Of a DNA stretch of 64,000 nucleotides, positions 32,959 to 40,800 are shown piece after piece. Location: contig CACYIK010000011.1 of the NCBI GenBank assembly GCA_902774395.1, positions 92,450 through 156,449 of the forward strand, given 5' to 3'. How positions within the stretch are numbered: the first letter of the stretch is position 1; every line of letters starts with the position of its first letter. The stretch comes from an uncultured Bacteroidota bacterium (GTDB lineage: Bacteria > Bacteroidota > Bacteroidia > Bacteroidales > P3). The position numbers and the translations under genes are program-made. The notes beneath the pieces are model-generated. The model was not told the DNA's origin. It did no database searches and saw only the letters and a program-made list of their open reading frames with translations.

Positions 32959-35091
32959 ATGAAAATTTATCAGACTCAGGACATCCGTAACATCGCCCTC
33001 GTGGGCGGCGCCAAATCGGGCAAGACTTCCATGGCTGAGGCTATGGCCTTCTGCGGCGGCCTTATCAACCGTCGTGGCAGCGTGGACAGCAAGAACACCA
33101 TCAGCGACTATCGCGACATCGAGCACGACCGCGGCTACTCCGTGGAGAACACCCTCATGTACACCGAATTCGGTGGCAAGAAGGTGAACATCATCGATGT
33201 GCCCGGCTTCGCCGACTACCAGGGTGAGCTCGACAGCGCCCTCAACGTGGTCGAGGCCGCCGTCGTCGTGGTCAACGCCCAGAGTGGTGTCGAGGTCGGC
33301 ACCGAGATCGCCAACCGCTACGCCGCCAAGCTCGACACCCCGATGCTCTTCGTGGTCAACCACCTCGACGCCGAGAAGGCCAACTTCGACGACGCCGTCA
33401 ACCAGCTGAAGGACTTCTTCGGTGGCAAGTGCACCGTGCTCCAGTTCCCCACCAACGCCGGTCTCGGCTTCAACCAGGTGGTCGACATCGTGGCCAACAA
33501 GATGTACACCTTCACCGATGGTAAGTACAACGAGGAGGATATCCCCAGTCAGTATGCTGACAAGGCCGAGGAGATGCGCATGGCCCTCGTCGAGGAAGCC
33601 GCCGCTGCTGACGACGCTTTGATGGAGAAATACTTCGAGAATGGCGACCTCACCGCCGAGGAACTCACCCAGGCCCTGAAGCTCGCCATCGACAAGCGCG
33701 ACCTCTTCCCCATCCTCTGCACCAGCGCCAAGGAGAACTTCGGCGTCAACCGTCTGCTCGAGTTCATCTGCCAGAACGTCCCCGCCCCCTGCGAGGTGGC
33801 CGATGCCAAGAAGACCAAAGGCGGCAAGGAACTGAAGTGCAACAACGCCAACCCCACCGTCGCCTTCGCCTTCAAGAGCGCCAAGGATAAGAACCTCGGT
33901 GAGATCACCTACCTCCGCATCTACGACGGCGAACTCGCCGAGGCTCAGGATGTCATCAACGCCTGCAACCAGAGCAAGGAGCGCGTCAGCCAGGTCCTCG
34001 TGTGCAGCGGCAGCAACCGCCAGCGCGTCGAGAAAGCCTGCGCCGGCGACATCGTCTGCACCATCAAGCTCAAAGACGTCAAGATCAACCATACCCTCAC
34101 CACCCCGAAGAACACCGACGACGCCGTCGAGGAGATTGTCTTCCCGACTCCCATCTACACCGTCGCCGTGAAGGCCGCCAACAGCAACGACGACGAGAAG
34201 GTCGGCGCCGCGCTGAAGGACCTCGTGACCTACGACCGCAGCCTCACGCTCGAGAACAGCCGCGAGCTGCGCCAGGTCATCCTCGGCTGCCAGGGTGAGC
34301 TCCACCTCAACACCGTGAAGTGGTACTTCGAGAACCAGTACAAGCTGGCCGTCAACTTCACCGCCCCCAACATCCCCTACCGCGAGACCATCACCAAGAG
34401 CGCCGAAGCCATGTACCGCCACAAGAAACAGTCGGGTGGTAGCGGCCAGTTCGGCGAGGTTCACATGCTCATCGAGCCCTATTTCGACGGCATGCCCAAC
34501 CAGACCAAGTACCCCATCCGCGACACCCAGGAGTATCCGCTGGAGTGGGGCGGCAAGCTGGTCTTCAACAACTGCATCGTGGGCGGCTCGATCGACGCCC
34601 GCTTCATGCCCGCCATCCTCAAGGGTATCATGGAGAAGATGGAGCAGGGCCCTCTGACCGGTTCTTACGCCCGCGACATCGTCGTCAACATCTACGATGG
34701 TAAGATGCACCCCGTGGACTCCAACGAGACGGCCTTCAAGATCGCCGGCCGCACCGCCTTCCGCGAGGCCTTCAAGCAGGCCAACCCCAAGATCAAGGAG
34801 CCTATCTACGACATCGCCGTCACCGTCCCGACCGAGAGCCAGGGAGGCGTGATGACCGACCTGCAGGGTCGCCGCGCCATCGTCATGGGCATGGATGCCG
34901 AGGGCAAGTACACCACGCTGAAAGCCAAGGCCCCCTTGGCCGAGATGAACCGCTACTGCACCGCCCTGAGCTCCCTCACCAGCGGCCGCGGTACCTTCAC
35001 CATGACCTTCAGCAGCTACGAGCTCGTCCCCGCCGACGTCCAGCAGGCCCTCCTCAAAGCCTACGAGGAAGCCGCCGCCGAGGAAGAATAG
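32959..35091 (+). CDS. fusA: Elongation factor G paralogue with altered GTPase centre
   Basis: 710-residue protein with the full EF-G domain order. The P-loop is GGAKSGKTS (16-24). Switch I reads ISDYRDIEHDRGYSV instead of the ...E-RGITI of catalytic EF-G. G3 reads DVPGFADY at 80-87, so the catalytic His of DTPGH is Phe84. G4 is NHLD (134-137) instead of NKxD. These changes predict poor or no GTP hydrolysis. Bacteroides EF-G2, as I recall from published work, is a starvation-induced paralogue that supports translocation without GTPase activity; this gene is plausibly its orthologue. The main EF-G would then be elsewhere. The 3' end (35043-35091) is the template of direct repeats found at 36118 and 48979. 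Confidence 0.9.
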   Translation: MKIYQTQDIRNIALVGGAKSGKTSMAEAMAFCGGLINRRGSVDSKNTISDYRDIEHDRGYSVENTLMYTEFGGKKVNIIDVPGFADYQGELDSALNVVEAAVVVVNAQSGVEVGTEIANRYAAKLDTPMLFVVNHLDAEKANFDDAVNQLKDFFGGKCTVLQFPTNAGLGFNQVVDIVANKMYTFTDGKYNEEDIPSQYADKAEEMRMALVEEAAAADDALMEKYFENGDLTAEELTQALKLAIDKRDLFPILCTSAKENFGVNRLLEFICQNVPAPCEVADAKKTKGGKELKCNNANPTVAFAFKSAKDKNLGEITYLRIYDGELAEAQDVINACNQSKERVSQVLVCSGSNRQRVEKACAGDIVCTIKLKDVKINHTLTTPKNTDDAVEEIVFPTPIYTVAVKAANSNDDEKVGAALKDLVTYDRSLTLENSRELRQVILGCQGELHLNTVKWYFENQYKLAVNFTAPNIPYRETITKSAEAMYRHKKQSGGSGQFGEVHMLIEPYFDGMPNQTKYPIRDTQEYPLEWGGKLVFNNCIVGGSIDARFMPAILKGIMEKMEQGPLTGSYARDIVVNIYDGKMHPVDSNETAFKIAGRTAFREAFKQANPKIKEPIYDIAVTVPTESQGGVMTDLQGRRAIVMGMDAEGKYTTLKAKAPLAEMNRYCTALSSLTSGRGTFTMTFSSYELVPADVQQALLKAYEEAAAEEE

Positions 35092-35116
35092 CCGTCAGTT
35101 TCTACTTAACACGAAA

Positions 35117-35149
35117 GAGGATGTCCTGTGTATCAGGCATCCTCTTTTT
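35117..35149 (+). terminator. Terminator of the EF-G paralogue
   Basis: GAGGATG pairs with CATCCTC and CCTG with CAGG (one bulged T) around a TGTAT loop, followed by TTTTTC. Located 26 bases after the stop. Confidence 0.88.
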
Positions 35150-35194
35150 CTTTTGCATAATAAACCAAGGAGAAATGCGTTATTAGTAATGTTC

Positions 35195-35219
35195 AGTTGT
35201 CGCAAATTTTGCGACAACT
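35195..35219. promoter_or_regulatory. 25-base palindrome upstream of rhuM-like gene
   Basis: AGTTGTCGCAAA (35195-35206) and its exact complement (35208-35219) surround one T. There is no T-run, so it is not a standard terminator. A nearly identical palindrome (GTTGTCGCAAAATTTGCGAC core) lies inside the downstream gene at about 35458-35481. It is a candidate operator for the encoded DNA-binding domain. Confidence 0.7.
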
Positions 35220-35278
35220 CATTAGAAAACAGGTGAACCCGTGCAAAAAATGCACAAGTTCAAACAAAAGAAAAACAA

Positions 35279-36100
35279 ATGGATAAAGGAGAGATAATAC
35301 TCTATCAGCCGGATAATGATGTTAAATTGGAGGTCCGTTTGAACGAAGAAACGGTTTGGCTCAATCGTCAGCAAATGGCTGCACTTTTCCAGCGCGATGT
35401 AAAAACTGTTGGCAAGCACATTACGAATGCACTCTCAGAAGAACTGAATGGAACTCCAGTTGTCGCAAAATTTGCGACAACTGCTGCTGACGGTAAAACA
35501 TATCAAGTTGAATACTATAATCTTGATGTCATTATTTCAGTTGGTTATAGAGTAAAGTCCCAACGAGGTGTCTTATTCCGCAAATGGGCAAACGCTGTAT
35601 TAAAAGACTATTTGTTGAAGGGGTATGCTATAAATCAGCGTTTGACAAACATAGAACGCAAGATAGAGGAACACGATAAAAAGATTGATTTCTTTGTAAA
35701 GACCTCGTTGCCGCCAGTGGAGGGCATTTTCTATGATGGGCAGATATTTGATGCCTACACTTTTGTTTCCGACCTTATCCGCTCGGCGAAGAAGAGCATT
35801 GTGCTGTTCGACAACTATGTGGACGATACGGTGCTGACGATGCTTGACAAACGAAAAAATAAAGTGACAGCCACCATCTACACCAAAAGCATCCCGAAAC
35901 AGCTCTCACTTGACCTCGCGAAACACAATTCCCAGTATCAGCCTATTGAGGTGAAGGAGTTTGGCAAAGTCCATGACCGCTTCCTCTGCGTTGACAATAC
36001 CGTCTATCACATAGGAGCCTCGCTGAAAGACCTCGGCAAGAAGTGGTTCGCCTTTACCAAGATGGAGATGCCGATGGAGGAATTAATTGGAAAAATGTAG
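35279..36100 (+). CDS. RhuM-like domain fused to a PLD-like domain
   Basis: 273 residues. The first ~120 match the RhuM/virulence-associated family: LNEETVWLNRQQMAALF, VKTVGKHITNAL, VVAKFATTAADGKTYQVEYY, VISVGYRVKSQRGVLFRKWA, LKDYLLKGYAIN. This looks like a winged or ribbon-type DNA-binding module. After a coiled linker (LTNIERKIEEHDKKIDFFV) comes IFYDGQIFDAYTFVSDLI and KVHDRFLCVDNTVYHIGASLK, which resembles a single phospholipase D-type H-x-R/K half-site. Function not established; such genes are frequent in defence and mobile regions. Base composition is far more AT-rich than the EF-G gene before it. It is bracketed by copies of the EF-G 3' end. Confidence 0.82.
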   Translation: MDKGEIILYQPDNDVKLEVRLNEETVWLNRQQMAALFQRDVKTVGKHITNALSEELNGTPVVAKFATTAADGKTYQVEYYNLDVIISVGYRVKSQRGVLFRKWANAVLKDYLLKGYAINQRLTNIERKIEEHDKKIDFFVKTSLPPVEGIFYDGQIFDAYTFVSDLIRSAKKSIVLFDNYVDDTVLTMLDKRKNKVTATIYTKSIPKQLSLDLAKHNSQYQPIEVKEFGKVHDRFLCVDNTVYHIGASLKDLGKKWFAFTKMEMPMEELIGKM

Positions 36101-36117
36101 TTCTTAAGCATACCACT

Positions 36118-36189
36118 GCAGGCCCTCCTCAAAGCCTACGATGAGCAAAGCACCAGTGATGCTTTGCCGCCGCCGAGGAAGAGTAAGCG
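36118..36189 (+). repeat. Copy of the EF-G 3' end interrupted by a hairpin; 44-bp direct repeat, left copy
   Basis: Bases 36118-36141 equal 35043-35066 (24 of 24) and 36166-36183 again match the last codons of the EF-G gene. Between them lies a 25-base insert with the stem GCAAAGCA / TGCTTTGC. The 44 bases 36123-36166 occur without mismatch at 48979-49022. This marks the junction between the rhuM-like module and the ATPase/restriction module. Confidence 0.9.
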
Positions 36190-36230
36190 AGTGCCCTCGC
36201 TGGGCAATCAAGCTACACGAACAATCCAAG

Positions 36231-36256
36231 GGTGTCCTTATCGGGCACCTTTTTAT
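36231..36256 (+). terminator. Terminator after the rhuM-like module
   Basis: GGTGTCC pairs with GGGCACC (one G-U) across TTATC and is followed by TTTTT at 36251-36256. Confidence 0.75.
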
Positions 36257-36299
36257 TATCTCTTCGTTCGGCGGACGGGGTTTTATAATGGCACGCAAA

Positions 36300-36386
36300 C
36301 CGCCAAAATTAGTATGAATTTGGCGGATGTAATCGAGAAAATTATTATAAATTTGGCGGTTATATTCGAAAAAATTTGTATATTTG
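36300..36386 (+). promoter_or_regulatory. Promoter with repeated TTTGGCGG boxes before ATPase 1
   Basis: TATATTTG (36379-36386) is a good -7 element 21 bases before the start codon. Upstream are two direct copies of an AATTTGGCGG-x-TnnATTCGA-type unit (36317 on and 36350 on) and one inverted copy (CCGCCAAA at 36300-36307 facing TTTGGCGG at 36319-36326). The repeated boxes cover the -33 region and suggest binding of a repressor, possibly autoregulation. Confidence 0.65.
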
Positions 36387-36406
36387 CAACGTAAAACAAC
36401 CGCATT

Positions 36407-37528
36407 ATGATACACCGAACAATTGAGCAACTGATTAAAAATGACTTTGGTAGAGGGAAAATAATTGCCTTGATGGGAGCTCGGCAAGTGGGGAAAACCA
36501 CGCTGTTTGACAGTTTGACTCATGGGATGGAAGGGGTGTTATCCCTAAATTGCGACAATTATGACGACCGAGCCGACTTGGAAAACAAATCATCGACCGA
36601 GTTGCGCAATCTGATAGGCAACCACCGCGTGGTAATCATCGACGAGGCGCAGCGTGTGCATAATATAGGTCTGACTCTAAAGATGATGGCTGATCTCAAA
36701 GTCAATGCTCAAATACTGGTTACCGGTTCTTCCTCCTTCGTACTTGCGAATGAAATAAACGAGCCAGCCACTGGTCGCATTATCGAGTATCAATTATTCC
36801 CACTGTCGCTCGGAGAACTGTTTTCCCATACCTCGCAACGCGAGGAACACCGCTTGTTGGAGCAACGTATGCTCTACGGCATGTATCCCGATGTGGTAAC
36901 ACACCCCGAGGATGCCCGGCGAACGCTAACAGATCTCGCCAACAACTACCTCTACCGTGACTTGTTGGAATATCGCGGCGTGAAGAAACCCGAGGTGTTG
37001 CAAAAACTGGTACGGGCATTGGCCCTGCAGGTGGGCAGCGAGGTATCATACAACGAGCTGTCTCGCCTCATTGGTATCGACAAAGAGACCGTGGAGAGTT
37101 ACATAGACTTGTTGGAGAAATGCTTCGTGGTGTTCCGCCTGCCTGCATACAGCCGCAATCTGCGTACGGAAATCAAGCGTGGTCGCAAGGTCTATTTCTA
37201 TGACAATGGAATCCGCAATGCCCTAATATCCAACTTTGCCCCCTTAGAGATGAGAAACGACGTGGGCATGCTGTGGGAGAACCTGATGGTGAGCGAACGC
37301 GTCAAACGCAATGCATACTGCCGGAACTATGCCCAAATGTTTTTTTGGCGTACAACACAGCAACAGGAGATTGACCTCATCGAAGAGAAAGACGGCCAGC
37401 TGGAGGCTTATGAATTCAAATGGAAAAACAAGGATGTCAAACTTCCAAAAACATTTGTCGAAAGTTATCCAGGTACGCCACTCAACGTAATTAACCCTGG
37501 GAACTATGCTGATTTCGTATCAGTTTGA
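36407..37528 (+). CDS. AAA_14/DUF4143 ATPase 1
   Basis: 373 residues. Walker A GARQVGKTT (about 25-33), Walker B VVIIDEAQ, sensor LVTGSSSF, then the DUF4143 C-terminal part with YRDLLEYRGVKKP, winged-helix-like VSYNELSRLIGIDKETVESYI and a restriction-like tail QQQEIDLIEEKDGQLEAYEFK (D...E-x-K). The family is widespread in Bacteroidetes and archaea, without a settled function. A second member lies at 46024 in the same island with little close similarity. AT-rich relative to the dcw region. Confidence 0.9.
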   Translation: MIHRTIEQLIKNDFGRGKIIALMGARQVGKTTLFDSLTHGMEGVLSLNCDNYDDRADLENKSSTELRNLIGNHRVVIIDEAQRVHNIGLTLKMMADLKVNAQILVTGSSSFVLANEINEPATGRIIEYQLFPLSLGELFSHTSQREEHRLLEQRMLYGMYPDVVTHPEDARRTLTDLANNYLYRDLLEYRGVKKPEVLQKLVRALALQVGSEVSYNELSRLIGIDKETVESYIDLLEKCFVVFRLPAYSRNLRTEIKRGRKVYFYDNGIRNALISNFAPLEMRNDVGMLWENLMVSERVKRNAYCRNYAQMFFWRTTQQQEIDLIEEKDGQLEAYEFKWKNKDVKLPKTFVESYPGTPLNVINPGNYADFVSV

Positions 37529-37582
37529 TGGAGGGGGATGGGCAAACTAATACTATCCTTATTACCAGACCTGTAAGAGTTT

Positions 37583-37613
37583 TTTGCCAAATCAGAAATA
37601 TTTTGTACCTTTG
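37583..37613 (+). promoter_or_regulatory. Consensus promoter of the structured RNA / type ISP gene
   Basis: TTTG (37583-37586), 19-base spacer, TACCTTTG (37606-37613): an exact match to the Bacteroidetes consensus. The first start codon is 280 bases downstream, so it drives a long leader or a separate RNA. Confidence 0.85.
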
Positions 37614-37619
37614 CACCTC

Positions 37620-37856
37620 GAAAACGAAATGATAGACAACAACTAAAATAGAATAGAAACAGAGAAATAGAACAATAGAATAAATACATAAATTAGAAGC
37701 GTTTTTGCTTTTCAAGTATTGCTGAAATCTGGACAATTTCAACTTCACTACACAAGGAAGCAGAACGCTCACGGTGTTATCCGTGGGCTTTCTCGTTTGT
37801 AGTGAAGGTAGTCCAGAACCGCAGCAATAGACAGAAGTCCGCGGATTTTTTATTCA
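37620..37856 (+). ncRNA. Structured leader or small RNA before the type ISP gene
   Basis: Starting from the promoter at 37583-37613, a purine-rich unstructured stretch leads to a nested hairpin at 37718-37828 with five consecutive helices. These are ATTGCTG/CAGCAAT (7 bp, 37718-37724 with 37822-37828), TCTGGAC/GTCCAGA (7 bp), CTTCACTACA/TGTAGTGAAG (10 bp, 37743-37752 with 37798-37807), GGAAGC/GCTTTC (6 bp) and CACGG/CCGTG (5 bp) with a TGTTAT loop. The helices are separated by small internal loops. GTCCGCGGATTTTTT at 37838-37852 follows and could end the RNA or attenuate the gene. It does not match tRNA, tmRNA, 4.5S RNA or RNase P as I know them. Confidence 0.65.
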
Positions 37857-37892
37857 GTGCTTGGGAAGTGAAACATTCAATACCTAAGCATC

Positions 37893-40800
37893 ATGAGTAA
37901 TTTCGAGATAGTAATCAACCGCTACCGCAAACAATCTTTTTCCGAAGCCGACAAGGGCAACCGTTTTGAACGCCTGATGCAGGCAATGCTACGCACCATT
38001 CCTCCTTATTGCAACGAATTGCAGCAGGTTTGGCCATGGAGCGAATTTCCATACAGACAGAGCATATCCCTCCACGATTCAGGCATAGACCTTGTGGCAC
38101 AAACCAACGACGGCAACTATTGGGCTATACAATGCAAATGCTATCGTGCCGATGCGAAGATAGACAAAGGGGATGTTGATACTTTCCTCACCACTTCGTC
38201 CCGCTCATTCAAGGACGATGAAGGCAAGCAGCTTTTTTTTAGTTTCCGTTTATGGATAGATACCACCGACGGTGGCTTCACCAGCCATGCTGCTGAGAGT
38301 TTTATTGGCCAGGCAATACCTGCCAGCGTGCTGCATCTCGCCGAGTTGGCCGAGATGCCTGTCGATTGGGAAGAGTTGGGCAAAGGCATCAGCGGCACAA
38401 AAGCCATCACCGAACATAAGGAGGTTCGTCAACATCAGCAAGATGCTCTCAATGAAGCCGTGAAATATTACAAAGAGCATGACCGCGGAAAACTCATTAT
38501 GGCTTGCGGTACTGGCAAGACCTTCACCGCCCTCCGCATCGCCGAGCAGATGACCGACTGCCGAGGGAAAGTGCTCTTCCTCGTTCCAAGCATCGCCCTC
38601 TTGGGGCAGACGCTCCGCGAATGGAGCTTTGATGCACAGAAACCTATCCGACCCATGTGCATCTGCTCCGACAGCGAGGTAAGCCGCACCCACACCAAGG
38701 ACGACGACACCAATATCACCAGCGTTGAAGAGCTGGCATTTCCAGCATCCACAAGCGTAGAACAAATCAAGCAGCAGTATTTCGCTCTGCAGCACGACAA
38801 GCGCGAAGGTATGCTTGTGGTGTTCAGCACCTATCAGAGCATCGAGCGCATAGCAGCTGCCCAAAGTGCTATCGGTGAAGAGTTGACTTTCGACCTTATT
38901 ATCTGCGACGAAGCTCACCGCACTACCGGTGTCACCCTCAAAGGAGATGACGAGAGTGCTTTTGTTCGTGTGCACGACAATGATTTCATTCGTGCTCGCA
39001 AGCGTATGTATATGACAGCCACCCCACGCCTGTACAAGGAGTCCGACCAAAAGCGAGCCAAAGACCAAGATGCCTATCTTTGCTCGATGGACAACCCCGA
39101 ACTGTATGGTGAGGAATTCTATCGTCTCGGATTCGGCGAGGCGGTTGACAAGAACCTGCTTTCCGACTACAAGGTGCTTATCCTCAACGTGGAGCCTGGC
39201 GATGTTAACACAGAGGTGCAGGTGGCCCTCTCCGGCCTTGATGCAGCCACACAGAAGGAGGTGAACACAGATGATATGGCCAAACTTATCGGCTGCATCA
39301 ATGCCCTTAGCAAACGCAGCCGATACGACAATAAGCTGCTCCGCGAAATCGACCCGCAACCGATGCACCGCGCGGTGGCCTTCTGTCAGAATATCAAGGT
39401 CAGCAAAGCCATCAAGGAGGCTTTCAACGCCTGCCGTGATTCCTATTACGCCAGCCTCAGCAGTGAGGAGCGCAGGGGATTGGTACGCGTGGAGGCTGAC
39501 CACGTGGATGGTAGCATGGGTGCCGCCAAGCGTGAGGCCAAACTGAGTTGGTTGAAAAATACCAAAACAGATGGTTATGAATGTCATCTGCTGAGCAATG
39601 TGCGCTGCCTGAGCGAGGGTGTCGATGTGCCGTCACTCGACGCTGTCATCTTCCTTGCCGCCAAGAATTCACAGGTCGATGTGGTGCAGTCGGTGGGGCG
39701 TGTGATGCGCCGTGCCGAAGGCAAGAAATACGGCTATATCATCATTCCCATCGTGGTGCCGAGCGATGTTGACCCCGAGGTGGCGCTGAACGACAACAAG
39801 ACCTACGCCGTGGTGTGGGACATCCTCAATGCCTTGCGTGCCCACGACGACCGCTTCAATGCGATGGTCAACAAGATTGAACTGAACAAGAAACGTCCCG
39901 ATGTCGTGCAGCTGATACGTCCGGGTAGCAGCCTTATCGGACAAGGGGGCGGCAACGGTGACGAAGAATCTGATGGCGATGGCCTTTCGGCGGCAGAATC
40001 AAGCAGCGCTTACAAGAGCCAACTAGAGATGCGTTTCGAGCAGTTGCAGAATGTCATCTTCGCCCGCATGGTGCAGAAAGTTGGTAGCAAGCGCTATTGG
40101 GAGCAGTGGGCAAGCGATGTGGCCAAGATTGCCGAAAAGCATATTGCCCAGATAAACCAACTGATCGCAGAGGAGCCGAAAGCTCGACGAGAGTTTGATC
40201 GCTTCATCAAAGGTCTGCACAAGGATATCAACCCATCGGTTAGCGAGCCGCAGGCGGTGGAGATGCTGGCGCAGCATATCATCACACAGCCGGTATTCGA
40301 GGCCTTGTTCGACAGCTATGCCTTTACCGCCAACAATCCTGTCAGCAAGGCGATGAGCAAGATTGTCACCTTGCTGAACGAGAAGATTGACGAGGCCGAC
40401 CGCAAGAGCCTCGAAGCCTTCTACCGCAGTGTGCGCAAACGTGCCGAGGGTATCGACAATGCAGAAGCCAAGCAGAAGATCGTGGTGGAACTCTACGACA
40501 AGTTCTTCACCACCGCTTTCCCCAAGGTAAAAGAGCAGTTGGGCATCGTCTATACCCCTGTCGAGGTGGTGGACTTCATCATCCACAGCGTGGAGCATGT
40601 GCTGAACGAGCAGTTCGGCCGCTCACTAAATGACCGCAATGTAAAGATTATCGACCCCTTCACTGGCACGGGCACCTTCATCACCCGACTGCTGCAGAGT
40701 GGCATCATACACGATATTGAATACAAGTACAAGAACGAAATCTTCGCCAACGAGATAGTGTTGCTAGCCTACTATATCGCTAGCGTCAACATTGAGAATG

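Noticed and set aside
35195..35219. Rho-independent terminator
   Set aside because: The palindrome has no T-run on either strand and the EF-G gene already has a good terminator at 35117-35149.
37718..37828. 4.5S RNA, tmRNA or RNase P RNA
   Set aside because: The conserved GGAAGCAGC-type SRP loop context, tag-peptide frame and RNase P core are not found; GGAAGCAG occurs, but inside a helix rather than an SRP apical loop.
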